A DNA stretch of 64,000 bases from Ensifer sp. LC11 (GTDB taxonomy: Bacteria > Pseudomonadota > Alphaproteobacteria > Rhizobiales > Rhizobiaceae). The notes beneath the pieces were generated by a model. The model was not told where the DNA came from and ran no database searches. It was given only the letters and a program-made list of their open reading frames with translations. The translations under genes were made by a program, and so were the position numbers. Numbering within the stretch: position 1 is the stretch's first letter; every line of letters starts with the position of its first letter. Below are positions 36,584-46,320 of this stretch, one piece after another. Where the stretch lies: positions 1 through 64,000 of the forward strand of contig NZ_MBSO01000034.1 of the NCBI RefSeq assembly GCF_001695835.1, written 5' to 3'.

Positions 36584-37195
36584 GTGGATCTATTATCCTG
36601 GCAGCTCGGGCTGCCGTTGACGCTCGCGAGCCTCGGCTTCGGCTATTTGCTCGGCTCGATCCCGTTCGGACTGATCCTGACCCGCATGGCCGGGCTCGGC
36701 GACGTGCGCAAGATCGGCTCGGGCAATATCGGCGCCACCAATGTGCTTAGGACCGGCAACAAGAAGCTTGCCGCCGCCACACTGTTGCTCGATGCCCTGA
36801 AGGGCACGGCTGCAGCAGCGATTGCCTCTTATTGGGGTGTCGAGGCGGGCATTGCCGCCGGCCTCGCCGCTTTTCTTGGCCATCTCTACCCGGTCTGGCT
36901 CGGCTTCAAGGGCGGCAAGGGCGTCGCCACCTATATCGGCGTCCTGTTCGGCCTCGCCCCCCTCATGGTGCTAGCCTTTGCCGCCATCTGGCTCGGCATG
37001 GCAAAAATCAGTCGTTACTCCTCATTGTCCGCGCTGGTTGCAACGGTTATCATGCCGGTTCTACTTTACGCCGTGGGGAACGGTAAGGTCGCTCTTCTCT
37101 TCGCAGTGATGACCGCCATTACCTGGGTGAAGCATCGCGCCAACATTCAGCGGCTGCTTGCCGGCACGGAAAGCAGGATCGGAGACAAGGGATAA
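36584..37195 (+). CDS. plsY: Glycerol-3-phosphate acyltransferase PlsY
   Basis: Inner-membrane enzyme that moves the acyl group of acyl-phosphate to glycerol-3-phosphate, the first step of phospholipid synthesis. The 203 residues have about five helices and the three conserved loops: [32 protein letters not shown] and [20 protein letters not shown]. Start is GTG after GGAGGGGGAACCG. The stop TAA shares one base with the dprA ATG, so translation is coupled. Confidence 0.95.
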   Translation: MDLLSWQLGLPLTLASLGFGYLLGSIPFGLILTRMAGLGDVRKIGSGNIGATNVLRTGNKKLAAATLLLDALKGTAAAAIASYWGVEAGIAAGLAAFLGHLYPVWLGFKGGKGVATYIGVLFGLAPLMVLAFAAIWLGMAKISRYSSLSALVATVIMPVLLYAVGNGKVALLFAVMTAITWVKHRANIQRLLAGTESRIGDKG

Positions 37196-38343
37196 TGTCT
37201 GAAAGCAGCGCAGGACGAACCGGAGTGGCGCTGACCGAACGACAGAAAATTTCCTGGCTACGATTGATCCGCAGCGACAATGTCGGCCCCATCGCCTTTC
37301 GCGACCTGATCAATCACTTCGGCACCGCGGAAAACGCGCTCGATGCCCTTCCGGAACTGTCTCGGCGCGGCGGGACCAAACAAACCTATCGCGTGGCATC
37401 GGCAAGCGAGGTCGAGCGGGAACTCGAAGCCGCACGACGCCATGGCGCCGTCTTCGTCGGCATCGGCGAGCCGGGTTATCCTTCCGCACTGCGGCAGATC
37501 GACGGCGCTCCTCCGTTGCTGGCGATGAAGGGCGATCTCGAAGTGGCAACCCGTCCATCGCTTGGCGTCGTCGGCTCACGCAATGCCTCGGCGAGCGGCG
37601 CCAAGTTCGCTGCCATGATTGCACGCGACGCTGGCCGCGCCGGCTATGTCGTCACATCAGGCCTTGCTCGCGGCATCGATACGGCCGCCCATCGCGCCAC
37701 TGTCGAAACCGGCACGATCGCTGCGATTGCCGGCGGTCTCGACCGTCCCTATCCACCGGAGAACATCGGCCTCCTCGACGAAATCACTTCGGGCCGCGGC
37801 TTGGCGATCAGCGAGATGCCTTTCGGCTGGGAACCGCGGGCGCGCGATTTCCCGCGGCGCAATCGCCTCATCGCCGGGATCAGCCTGGGGGTGACGATCG
37901 TCGAGGCGGCCAACCGATCCGGCTCGTTGATCACCGCCCGTTATGCCGCCGACTTTGGCCGACTCGTCTTTGCCGTTCCCGGCTCGCCACTCGACCCGCG
38001 TTGCCACGGCACCAACGATCTCTTGAAGCAGGGCGCGATCGTCACGACCTCATCTGACGACGTCATTGAGGCGCTGGCGCCGCTCAGCCAGTTCGAATTG
38101 CCCTTGCCGGGTGCCAGGGAGCCGGACGGGCATGCCCAGCCAAATGATCCGGCCAGGGCCAGCGACAGCGACCGAGCCGCCGTCAACACCGCGCTTGGCC
38201 CGACGCCGGTCGAAATCGATGACATTGTCCGCCACACCGGGCTCTCGCCCGCACAGGTCTATTTGCTTCTCCTTGAGCTCGATCTTGCCGGGCGACTCGA
38301 CCGCCACGCTGGCGGGCTCGTGTCGCTCGCGACGCCGGAATGA
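37195..38343 (+). CDS. dprA: DNA-processing protein DprA
   Basis: Loads RecA on incoming single-stranded DNA during transformation and recombination. The 382 residues include an N-terminal SAM-like helical part, the Rossmann-like core with GVVGSRNASASG, TSGLARGIDTAAHRA, GGLDRPYPPEN and RDFPRRNRLIAGIS, then SGSLITARYAADFGR; the C terminus (about 310-382) is the DML1 winged helix (VEIDDIVRHTGLSPAQVYLL). Complete, with start coupled to plsY. Most rhizobia carry it although natural competence is not established for them. Confidence 0.96.
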   Translation: MSESSAGRTGVALTERQKISWLRLIRSDNVGPIAFRDLINHFGTAENALDALPELSRRGGTKQTYRVASASEVERELEAARRHGAVFVGIGEPGYPSALRQIDGAPPLLAMKGDLEVATRPSLGVVGSRNASASGAKFAAMIARDAGRAGYVVTSGLARGIDTAAHRATVETGTIAAIAGGLDRPYPPENIGLLDEITSGRGLAISEMPFGWEPRARDFPRRNRLIAGISLGVTIVEAANRSGSLITARYAADFGRLVFAVPGSPLDPRCHGTNDLLKQGAIVTTSSDDVIEALAPLSQFELPLPGAREPDGHAQPNDPARASDSDRAAVNTALGPTPVEIDDIVRHTGLSPAQVYLLLLELDLAGRLDRHAGGLVSLATPE

Positions 38344-38566
38344 CCGTGCGCTGCCGCGGAAAAAGGGAACCGGAAGGCGACAGACCACGCGCTCCAGATC
38401 GCAGTTTCGGCGTGATCCCGCATGAATTGCGCATCGGCCTCTCGTCGTTATTTTGGGTGAACCCTCTTGACCCCGCTCGAATCCCTGTCCATTTCGGGGC
38501 GTCGATATAAGGCGAAGTACGGCGCGAACGGCGCTGACGCCGAACCAGAACCGGTTGTCTCAGAAA

Positions 38567-41239
38567 ATGACGATGAATGTTGTAGTGGTGGAATCGCCTT
38601 CCAAGGCAAAGACGATCAACAAGTACCTCGGGCCCGGCTACAAGGTGCTGGCTTCGTTTGGCCATGTGCGCGATCTGCCTGCGAAGGACGGTTCGGTTCG
38701 TCCGGACGAAGACTTCGAGATGTCCTGGGAGGTCGATGGCGCGTCTGCGAAGCGCATGAAGGATATCGCCGATGCGGTTAAGTCCGCCGACGGCCTCATT
38801 CTGGCAACCGACCCGGATCGCGAAGGCGAAGCCATTTCCTGGCACGTGCTCGACCTTCTGAAGAAGAAGAAGGTGCTCGGCGACAAGCCGGTGCAGCGCG
38901 TGGCGTTCAACGCGATCACCAAGAAGGCCGTTCTCGAAGCGATCGCCCATCCTCGCGACATCGACATTTCGCTGGTCGACGCCTATCTGGCGCGACGCGC
39001 TCTCGACTATCTCGTCGGCTTCAACCTGTCGCCGGTGCTGTGGCGCAAGCTGCCGGGCGCCCGCTCGGCCGGCCGCGTGCAGTCGGTTACGCTACGCCTC
39101 GTCTGCGACCGTGAGTCCGAGATCGAGCGCTTTATCTCCGAAGAATACTGGAACATCTCGGCGCTCCTGAAGACGCCGCGCGGCGACGAGTTCGAGGCCC
39201 GCCTCGTCTCGGCCGATGGCAAGCGCCTGGCGCCGAAGGCTGTCAGCAATGGCGAAGAAGCGAACCGGCTGAAGTCCTTGCTCGATGGTGCCGCCTATGT
39301 GGTCGACAGCATCGAGGCCAAGCCCGTCAAGCGCAATCCGTCGCCGCCGTTTACCACCTCGACGCTGCAACAGGCCGCCTCTTCCAAGCTCGGCTTCTCC
39401 GCCTCGCGCACCATGCAGGTCGCGCAGAAGCTTTATGAAGGTATCGACATCGGCGGTGAGACCGTCGGTCTGATCACCTATATGCGTACAGACGGCGTGC
39501 AGATGGCACCGGAAGCGATCGAAGCCTCGCGCAAGGCGATCGCCAGCCAGTTCGGCGACCGCTACCTGCCGGAAAAGCCGCGTTTCTATTCGACCAAGGC
39601 GAAGAACGCCCAGGAAGCGCACGAAGCCATCCGGCCGACCGATTTCAACCGCACGCCGGACCAGGTTCGCCGTTTCCTCGATGGCGACATGCTCAGGCTC
39701 TATGACCTCGTCTGGAAGCGCGGCATTGCGAGCCAGATGGCGTCTGCCGAGATCGAGCGCACGACGGCGGAAATTACTGCCGATAACGGCGGCCAGAAGG
39801 CAGGTCTGCGCGCCACCGGCTCCGTCATCCGCTTCGACGGCTTCATCGCCGCCTATACGGACGCCAAGGAAGACGGCGAACAGACGGACGATGGCGACGA
39901 GGATGGTCGCCTGCCGGAGATCAACGCCCGCGAAAACCTCGCCAAGCAGAAGATCAACGCCTCGCAGCACTTCACCGAACCGCCGCCGCGCTATTCGGAA
40001 GCAAGCCTGATCAAGAAGATGGAAGAGCTCGGCATCGGCCGTCCCTCCACCTATGCCGCGACGGTGACGACCCTTCTCGACCGCGACTACATCACCAACG
40101 ACAAGCGCAAGCTCATCCCCCAGGCCAAGGGACGCCTGGTGACGGCGTTCCTGGAGAGCTTCTTCACGCGCTATGTCGGCTATGATTTCACGGCATCGCT
40201 CGAAGAAAAGCTCGACCAGGTCTCGGCCGGCGAGGTCAACTGGAAGGACGTGCTTCGCGACTTCTGGAAGGATTTCTTCGCCCAGATCGAGGAAACCAAG
40301 GAGCTGCGCGTCACCAACGTGCTCGACGCGTTGAACGAGGAGCTGGCACCGCTGGTCTTCCCGAAGCGCGAAGACGGCGGTGATCCGCGCATCTGCCAGG
40401 TCTGCGGCACCGGCAAGCTGTCGCTGAAGCTCGGCAAATACGGCGCCTTCGTCGGCTGCTCGAACTATCCGGAGTGCAACTTCACCCGCCAGCTTTCCTC
40501 CGAAAGCAACGGCGACCAGGAAGCGGCGGTCTCGAACGAGCCGCAGGCGCTTGGCAAGGATCCGCATACCGGCGAGGAAATCACGCTGCGCAGCGGCCGT
40601 TTCGGCCCCTATGTCCAGCGCGGCGATGGCAAGGAGGCCAAGCGCTCGAGCCTGCCGAAAGGCTGGACGCCGTCTACGATCGACCACGAGAAGGCTCTCG
40701 CTCTGCTTTCGCTGCCGCGCGATATCGGCGCGCATCCCGAGAGCGGCAAGATGATCTCGACGGGGCTTGGCCGCTACGGGCCGTTCGTCCTGCACGACGG
40801 CACCTATGCCAACCTCGAATCGATCGAGGACGTCTTCTCGATCGGCCTCAACCGCGCGGTCTCCGTGCTTGCCGACAAGCAGTCGAAGGCCGGCGCCGGC
40901 CGTGGCCGCACCGCAGCCGCTTCGTTGAAGGAGCTTGGCGATCACCCCGACGGTGGCGCGATCACGGTTCGCGACGGCCGCTATGGTCCCTATGTCAACT
41001 GGGGCAAGGTCAATGCCACGCTGCCCAAGGGCAAGGACCCGCAGTCGGTAACGGTCGAAGAGGCGCTGGTGCTGATTTCGGAGCGCGCCGCCAAGGGCGG
41101 AACGACGAAGGGCAAGGCAACGAAGGCCAAGACGACCAAGGTTGCGGCAAAGTCCGAAGGCGGTGCCGCCAAGGCGACCAAGGCGAAGGCGCCCGCCAAG
41201 AGCAAAACCAAGACGGCCGCCAAGGCCAAGAAGGGCTGA
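38567..41239 (+). CDS. topA: DNA topoisomerase I
   Basis: Type IA enzyme that relaxes negative supercoils. Product of about 890 residues: Toprim domain with VVVVESPSKAKTINKYL and LATDPDREGEAISW (acidic triad), active-site Tyr in GLITYMRTDG, a four-cysteine zinc motif CQVCGTGKLSLKLGKYG...CSNYPEC, then several small C-terminal repeats of the form GRFGPYVQRG, GRYGPFVLHDG and GRYGPYVNWG, and a Lys/Ala-rich tail. Start may be this ATG or the next at 38573; the upstream ribosome site is weak. rnr begins three bases after the stop. Confidence 0.96.
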   Translation: MTMNVVVVESPSKAKTINKYLGPGYKVLASFGHVRDLPAKDGSVRPDEDFEMSWEVDGASAKRMKDIADAVKSADGLILATDPDREGEAISWHVLDLLKKKKVLGDKPVQRVAFNAITKKAVLEAIAHPRDIDISLVDAYLARRALDYLVGFNLSPVLWRKLPGARSAGRVQSVTLRLVCDRESEIERFISEEYWNISALLKTPRGDEFEARLVSADGKRLAPKAVSNGEEANRLKSLLDGAAYVVDSIEAKPVKRNPSPPFTTSTLQQAASSKLGFSASRTMQVAQKLYEGIDIGGETVGLITYMRTDGVQMAPEAIEASRKAIASQFGDRYLPEKPRFYSTKAKNAQEAHEAIRPTDFNRTPDQVRRFLDGDMLRLYDLVWKRGIASQMASAEIERTTAEITADNGGQKAGLRATGSVIRFDGFIAAYTDAKEDGEQTDDGDEDGRLPEINARENLAKQKINASQHFTEPPPRYSEASLIKKMEELGIGRPSTYAATVTTLLDRDYITNDKRKLIPQAKGRLVTAFLESFFTRYVGYDFTASLEEKLDQVSAGEVNWKDVLRDFWKDFFAQIEETKELRVTNVLDALNEELAPLVFPKREDGGDPRICQVCGTGKLSLKLGKYGAFVGCSNYPECNFTRQLSSESNGDQEAAVSNEPQALGKDPHTGEEITLRSGRFGPYVQRGDGKEAKRSSLPKGWTPSTIDHEKALALLSLPRDIGAHPESGKMISTGLGRYGPFVLHDGTYANLESIEDVFSIGLNRAVSVLADKQSKAGAGRGRTAAASLKELGDHPDGGAITVRDGRYGPYVNWGKVNATLPKGKDPQSVTVEEALVLISERAAKGGTTKGKATKAKTTKVAAKSEGGAAKATKAKAPAKSKTKTAAKAKKG

Positions 41240-41241
41240 TC

Positions 41242-43614
41242 TTGACCAGAATACCGCGCGATCCGACCGAACAGTCCGGCAAGAGAGGCCTGGGCAAGAA
41301 GCCCGCTCGCGCGACCAAGGCCGGTCCGGCTCCGACAAGCGAGCCCATCATCCACGGCGCGGTCCCGCCGCGCGACGTGCTGATGCGCTTCATCGCCGAA
41401 AACCCTGACCGCGCCTCCAAGCGCGAGATCGCCAAGGCCTTCGGCCTCAAGGGCGAGACCCGTGTCGAGCTCAAGGCCCTGCTCAAATCGCTCGAAGTCG
41501 ATGGCCTCGTCGAGAAGAAGCGCAAGTCGCTGGTGCGCCCAGGGGCCCTGCCCCCGGTGACCGTGCTCGACATCACCATCCGTGATGTCGATGGCGAACT
41601 GATCGGTCGTCCGGCGGAATGGCTCGACGACGATGGCGTCGCACCGGCGGTGCTGATCAAGCAATCGGCCGCCGGCAAGGCCAAAGGCAAGGTTCCGGTT
41701 GGCGGCCTTGGCGACCGGGTGCTTGCCAAGATCTTCCCGGCCAAAGAGCGTGGCGGACCGGCCTATACGGCGCGCATCATCAAGGTGCTGGATAAGCGCA
41801 AGGACGCCGTGCTCGGCGTCTTCCGTTCGACGCCCGGCGGTGGCGGCCGGTTGATGCCGATCGAAAAGCGCGGCGAAGAAGTGCTGGTCGATCCGGAATT
41901 CACCGGCAACGCTGAGGACGGCGATCTGGTCGAAGTCCAGCTGTCGCGGCTTGGCCGGTATGGGCTGCCGCGTGCGCAGGTGCAAAACGTCATCGGCTCG
42001 GTCGCCTCCGAAAAGGCGATCTCGATGATCGCTATCCACGCGCACGGCATCCCCTATGTCTTCCCTGAACGGGTGGTCGAGGAGGCGAACGCCGCCGGTC
42101 CCGCCACCATGGTGCACCGCGAGGATTGGCGTACGCTGCCGCTGATCACCATCGACCCCGCCGACGCAAAGGATCATGACGACGCGGTTTACGCCGAACC
42201 GGATCCGTCCGAGGACAACCCCGGCGGCGTTATCGTCACAGTGGCGATCGCCGACGTCTCCTATTACGTGCGTCCGAAGTCCGCGTTGGACCTTGAGGCA
42301 CTGAAGCGCGGCAATTCTGTCTATTTCCCGGACCGCGTCGTGCCGATGCTGCCGGAACGGATCTCCAACGATCTCTGCTCGCTGAAGGAAGGCGTCGACC
42401 GCCCGGCGCTGGCCGTGCGCATGCGCTTTTCAAGGGAAGGCAGAAAGGCCGGCCACACCTTCCACCGCATCATGATGAAGAGTGCTGCGAAGCTATCCTA
42501 CCAGCAGGCACAGGCGGCGATCGACGGCAATCCTGACGACAAGACCGGACCGATCCTCGACACGATCCTGAAGCCGCTGTGGGAAGCCTATCGCATTCTC
42601 ACGCGCGGGCGCGACCGACGCCAGCCGCTCGAGCTCAACATGCCCGAGCGCAAGATCATCCTGAAACCCGACGGCACGGTTGACCGCGTCTTCGTGCCGG
42701 AACGCCTCGACGCCCATAAGCTGATCGAGGAGATGATGATCCAGGCAAACGTCGCTGCTGCCGAGACGCTGGAACAGAAGCGTCAGGTGCTGATCTACCG
42801 CGTGCACGACCAGCCGTCGCTTGCCAAGCAGGAAAGCCTGCGCGAGTTCCTGGCCACCCTCGACATTTCGCTCGTCAAGGGCGGCAGCATGCGCTCGAAC
42901 CACTTCAACGGCGTTCTCGCCAAGGCCGAGGGAAAGCCCTTCGAAACCATGGTCAACGAGATGGTCCTTCGCTCCCAGAGCCAGGCCATCTACAGCCCTG
43001 AGAATATCGGGCACTTCGGCCTGAACCTGATGAAATATGCGCACTTCACCTCGCCGATCAGGCGCTATGCCGACCTCATCGTGCATCGGGCGCTGGTTGC
43101 TTCGCTCGGTCTCGGCGAAGGTGGGCTGACGCCGCAGGAAGAGGGCGTGCTCGATGACATCGCTGCAGAAATCTCCACCTTCGAGCGCCGCGCCATGGCA
43201 GCGGAGCGCGACACTGTCGACCGGCTGATCGCGCACCATCTCAATGGCCGCGTCGGCGAGGAATTCGAGGGTCGCGTCTCCGGCGTCACCAAGGCGGGAC
43301 TTTTTGTCACCCTGCCCGCTTATGGCGCCGATGGTTTCGTTCCTATATCTACGCTTGGGCGCGACTACTTCATCTATGATGAGGCGCATCAGGCGCTTTC
43401 CGGCGAAAAGACCGGCCTCGGCTATCGTCTCGGCGATCCGGTGCGTGTCAAGCTCGTCGAGGCCGTTCCGCTTGCGGGCGCGCTGCGCTTCGAGATGCAG
43501 AGTGAAGGACGCAAGATGCCGACGGCGATGCGCTCCTTCCACAAGTCTGGTCGCCGCGATCGCACCGGGGCGCGCAAGAAACCGGGAACGAGGCCACCAA
43601 GGGGACGGAAATAG
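41242..43614 (+). CDS. rnr: Ribonuclease R
   Basis: 3'-5' exoribonuclease able to digest structured RNA, acting in rRNA quality control. The 790-residue product starts at TTG (MTRIPRDPTEQSGKRGLG...) with AAGAAGGG inside the end of topA. A basic tail, a winged-helix and cold-shock domains come first, then the RNB domain with ITIDPADAKDHDDAVYA (four metal Asp) and FTSPIRRYADLIVHR, an S1 domain (GEEFEGRVSGVTKAGLFVTL) and a Lys/Arg-rich C terminus. The open frame runs far upstream inside topA but that part is not rnr. Confidence 0.95.
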   Translation: MTRIPRDPTEQSGKRGLGKKPARATKAGPAPTSEPIIHGAVPPRDVLMRFIAENPDRASKREIAKAFGLKGETRVELKALLKSLEVDGLVEKKRKSLVRPGALPPVTVLDITIRDVDGELIGRPAEWLDDDGVAPAVLIKQSAAGKAKGKVPVGGLGDRVLAKIFPAKERGGPAYTARIIKVLDKRKDAVLGVFRSTPGGGGRLMPIEKRGEEVLVDPEFTGNAEDGDLVEVQLSRLGRYGLPRAQVQNVIGSVASEKAISMIAIHAHGIPYVFPERVVEEANAAGPATMVHREDWRTLPLITIDPADAKDHDDAVYAEPDPSEDNPGGVIVTVAIADVSYYVRPKSALDLEALKRGNSVYFPDRVVPMLPERISNDLCSLKEGVDRPALAVRMRFSREGRKAGHTFHRIMMKSAAKLSYQQAQAAIDGNPDDKTGPILDTILKPLWEAYRILTRGRDRRQPLELNMPERKIILKPDGTVDRVFVPERLDAHKLIEEMMIQANVAAAETLEQKRQVLIYRVHDQPSLAKQESLREFLATLDISLVKGGSMRSNHFNGVLAKAEGKPFETMVNEMVLRSQSQAIYSPENIGHFGLNLMKYAHFTSPIRRYADLIVHRALVASLGLGEGGLTPQEEGVLDDIAAEISTFERRAMAAERDTVDRLIAHHLNGRVGEEFEGRVSGVTKAGLFVTLPAYGADGFVPISTLGRDYFIYDEAHQALSGEKTGLGYRLGDPVRVKLVEAVPLAGALRFEMQSEGRKMPTAMRSFHKSGRRDRTGARKKPGTRPPRGRK

Positions 43615-43641
43615 CCTCCCTTCCAGGGCAGAGGAATGAGC

Positions 43642-44097
43642 ATGAAAGCAGCTGCAGGCGAAACGCTTCACCTTGGCGGAAGCGAAAGCGACGAGCGCCC
43701 GGTTGGCCGTGCGATAAAGCGCGGCTTTCTCGGCCGCTGCCCGGCTTGCGGCAGCGGCAAGCTGTTTCGCGGCTACCTCAAGTCCGTCGAGACCTGTGCG
43801 GCCTGCGGCGAGCGCATGGACCATCACCGTGCCGACGATTTCCCGCCCTATATCGTCGTGACGATCGTCGGCCACATCGTGCTTGGCGGCTACATGGCGA
43901 CCGACCTCATCCTGCCGCTGAACAGCTGGCAGCACCTGGCCATCTGGGCACCGATCACCGTTATCAGTTCGCTGGCGCTGCTACAGCCGGTCAAGGGCGC
44001 CGTCATCGGCCTGCAATGGGCGCTCAAGATGCACGGCTTCGGCGGCCATGAGGATGCACCGGAAGACGTTCTGCCGCCGCGAGACGACCGGGCATGA
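43642..44097 (+). CDS. DUF983 zinc-ribbon membrane protein
   Basis: A 151-residue protein. Residues about 25-60 form a zinc ribbon (RCPACGSGKLF ... TCAACGER), followed by the family motif DDFPPYIVVTIVGHIVLGG and two membrane helices. DUF983 proteins are widespread in Alphaproteobacteria and function unknown, some near cytochrome oxidase genes. The ATG at 43642 is six bases from GAGGA; the ATG at 43636 is too near. Its stop overlaps the Nudix gene start. Confidence 0.87.
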   Translation: MKAAAGETLHLGGSESDERPVGRAIKRGFLGRCPACGSGKLFRGYLKSVETCAACGERMDHHRADDFPPYIVVTIVGHIVLGGYMATDLILPLNSWQHLAIWAPITVISSLALLQPVKGAVIGLQWALKMHGFGGHEDAPEDVLPPRDDRA

Positions 44098-44798
44098 TGC
44101 CTGAGCGGGATACCGGCGACAAGGTCAAGCGCCAGCGTCCCGCGACCATGCGACCACGGGACGCGGCGTCCATCATGCTGCTTGATCGCGTCGGCAGCCG
44201 CGTCCGCGTCCTGATGGGGCGGCGCCATAGCGCGCACGCCTTCATGCCGGACCTCTATGTGTTTCCCGGCGGACGCCGCGATACCGGCGACCACCGCCTT
44301 GGCTTTAGCTCCGATCTCCATCCGTCCGTCTTGCAGGCGTTGAAGACGGCTGGCACGCGCGAACTGACGGATGCTCGTGCACGCGCTCTGGCGCTTGCCG
44401 CTCTGCGCGAACTCTACGAGGAAGCGGGCATCGCAATCGGCGCGCCGCAGCCTTCGGCCGCGTCGCCTTTTCCGTTCCTTCCCGATCTCGCAAACTTACG
44501 CTATATGGCTCGGGCCATCACCCCTCCGGGCAACACGAGGCGGTTCGATACGCGCTTCTTCGCCGTGTTCGCCGATGAGGCCGAAATCGATCCGACGCAG
44601 TTCCTGGACAGTCGGGAGCTTCAGGATTTGCAGTGGATCGATGTGAACGATACTCCGTCACTACGGATACCCGACATCACCGCGGTCATACTCGCGGATC
44701 TCAGAAGCGGTCTCGACGCTGATCCCTCGCTGCCCTGCGAGCGACCGGTGCCACTCTACACCACGCGCCGTGGGCGCTTCGTTCGCACCCTGCTCTAA
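44094..44798 (+). CDS. Nudix hydrolase
   Basis: A 234-residue Nudix-fold pyrophosphatase. The metal-binding box is spread out: VFPGGRRD begins it and LAALRELYEEAGIAIG ends it, with a 40-residue insertion between, a form common in NUDT7/19-like (CoA-type) hydrolases. The C-terminal half (RYMARAITPPGNTRRFDTRFF) also matches that group. CoA or acyl-CoA hydrolysis is a reasonable guess. It overlaps the DUF983 gene by four bases (ATGA), so translation is coupled. Confidence 0.88.
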   Translation: MMPERDTGDKVKRQRPATMRPRDAASIMLLDRVGSRVRVLMGRRHSAHAFMPDLYVFPGGRRDTGDHRLGFSSDLHPSVLQALKTAGTRELTDARARALALAALRELYEEAGIAIGAPQPSAASPFPFLPDLANLRYMARAITPPGNTRRFDTRFFAVFADEAEIDPTQFLDSRELQDLQWIDVNDTPSLRIPDITAVILADLRSGLDADPSLPCERPVPLYTTRRGRFVRTLL

Positions 44799-44811
44799 GG
44801 ATCCTCGTCTG

Positions 44812-45996
44812 ATGTCACAGCCGTCGCCCGGTACAGCTGCACCGGTTGAGGAAATTCACTGGCGGTCACTGATCGCCGCCGTTGCCGCAATCAGTGCCGT
44901 CGGCATTGCCATCGGTCTCGGCCTGCCGCTGCTCTCCATCATCATGGAGAAGCGCGGAATTTCCTCGACGCTCATCGGCCTCAACTCGGCTATGGCCGGC
45001 CTTGCCTCGATGGCGGCGGCACCGTTCACCACCAAGTTCGCCCATCGTCATGGCGTCGCGCCAACCATGCTTTGGGCCGTATTCGTCGCCTCCGTCAGCG
45101 CCTTCGGCTTTTACTACATCACCAATTTCTGGCTCTGGTTTCCGCTGCGGGTGGTTTTCCACGGCGCCATCACCGTCCTCTTCATCCTCTCGGAATTTTG
45201 GATCAACGCCACGGCTCCGCCGGCCAAGCGCGGTTTTGTGCTCGGCATCTACGGCACCGTCCTCTCGCTCGGCTTTGCCACCGGCCCCCTGCTCTTCTCC
45301 ATCCTCGGCAGCGACGGCATCCTCCCCTTTGTCGTTGGTGCCGCGGTCATCCTGCTCGCGGCGGTGCCAATCTTCCTGGCGCGCGATGAAAGCCCCGTCA
45401 TCGACGAGAAGCCGGAACGGCATTTCCTGCGTTACGTTTATCTCGTTCCGACCGCGACGGCGGCGGTCTTCATCTTCGGAGCGGTCGAATCGGGTGGCCT
45501 GTCGCTGTTCCCGATCTTCGGCACCCGGTCCGGCTTTACCGAATCACAGGCCGCGCTGCTGCTCACCGTGATGGGAATCGGCAACTTCATCTTCCAGATC
45601 CCGCTCGGCATGCTGTCCGATCGGGTAAAAGACCGCCGAACGCTTCTGTCCGCAATGACGGTGATCGGCCTCATTGGCGCGCTCTGTCTGCCCATGCTCG
45701 CCGAGAGCTGGTTCCTGATGGCGATCGTCCTGCTCTTCTGGGGCGGCTGCGTTTCCGGGCTTTACACCGTCGGCCTCAGCCACCTCGGTTCCCGCCTGCA
45801 GGGCGCAGATCTCGCGGCTGCCAACGCCGCCTTCGTCTTTTCCTATGCCGTCGGTACGGTCGCCGGTCCGCAGGTCATCGGCGCTGCAATGGACGTTACC
45901 GGCAACAATGGGTTCGCCTGGGCGATCGCCGGCTTTTTCGGTCTCTATGTCGCGCTTTCCGTGGTCAGGATCGTTTTGAATCCAAAACGGCCTTGA
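44812..45996 (+). CDS. Major facilitator superfamily transporter
   Basis: A 394-residue protein with about twelve membrane helices. The loop between helices 2 and 3 (APFTTKFAHRHGVAPTMLW) and the later LGMLSDRVKDRRTLL between helices 8 and 9 are MFS signatures. Sequence type is like drug/sugar phosphate exporters of the YcaD kind, but the substrate cannot be told. ATG at 44812 follows AAGGA. Last gene in the pyrB-to-MFS rightward run before rpmG. Confidence 0.88.
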   Translation: MSQPSPGTAAPVEEIHWRSLIAAVAAISAVGIAIGLGLPLLSIIMEKRGISSTLIGLNSAMAGLASMAAAPFTTKFAHRHGVAPTMLWAVFVASVSAFGFYYITNFWLWFPLRVVFHGAITVLFILSEFWINATAPPAKRGFVLGIYGTVLSLGFATGPLLFSILGSDGILPFVVGAAVILLAAVPIFLARDESPVIDEKPERHFLRYVYLVPTATAAVFIFGAVESGGLSLFPIFGTRSGFTESQAALLLTVMGIGNFIFQIPLGMLSDRVKDRRTLLSAMTVIGLIGALCLPMLAESWFLMAIVLLFWGGCVSGLYTVGLSHLGSRLQGADLAAANAAFVFSYAVGTVAGPQVIGAAMDVTGNNGFAWAIAGFFGLYVALSVVRIVLNPKRP

Positions 45997-46020
45997 CTTT
46001 TCGGCCGCGATTTGTAGTTT
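45993..46020 (+). promoter_or_regulatory. rpmG promoter
   Basis: TTGACT (45993-45998) and TAGTTT (46015-46020) are 16 bases apart. The -35 overlaps the end of the MFS gene. The leader after it contains an inverted repeat CCGTGG/CCACGG that might regulate rpmG. Confidence 0.55.
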
Positions 46021-46089
46021 CGCGCCAACCTTGCCCGTGGCCCGCAACCGGTTGTCCACGGCTTTCATTGTTACAAAGGCAGGACGACC

Positions 46090-46257
46090 ATGGCAAAAGC
46101 CACAACCATCAAGATCAAGCTGCTTTCGACAGCCGACACGGGTTTCTTCTACGTCACCACCAAGAACAGCCGTACGATGACGGAAAAGATGACGAAGACC
46201 AAGTACGACCCGGTCGTCAAGAAGCACGTCGAATTCAAGGAAACGAAGATCAAGTAA
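46090..46257 (+). CDS. rpmG: 50S ribosomal protein L33
   Basis: A 55-residue ribosomal protein of the large subunit E-site region, too short for long-ORF searches. It begins [20 protein letters not shown] and contains [14 protein letters not shown] and [14 protein letters not shown], the cysteine-free form of L33. It stands alone with its own promoter and a strong terminator. Confidence 0.97.
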   Translation: MAKATTIKIKLLSTADTGFFYVTTKNSRTMTEKMTKTKYDPVVKKHVEFKETKIK

Positions 46258-46281
46258 GATCGAACGTTTCAAGGAATTGAA

Positions 46282-46320
46282 AAAGGGCGCCGGCCGCATG
46301 GTCTGGCGCCCTTTCCTTTT
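46282..46320 (+). terminator. rpmG terminator
   Basis: AAAGGGCGCC (46282-46291) and GGCGCCCTTT (46305-46314) form a 10-bp stem, followed by CCTTTT, 25 bases after the rpmG stop. Confidence 0.88.

Noticed and set aside
40474-41241. In-frame upstream extension of rnr inside topA
   Set aside because: The extension is out-of-frame topA; RNase R homology begins near the TTG at 41242, which has a ribosome site.
39092-41338. 748-codon open frame antisense to topA
   Set aside because: Mirror of topA codons with no ribosome site and no recognisable domain.
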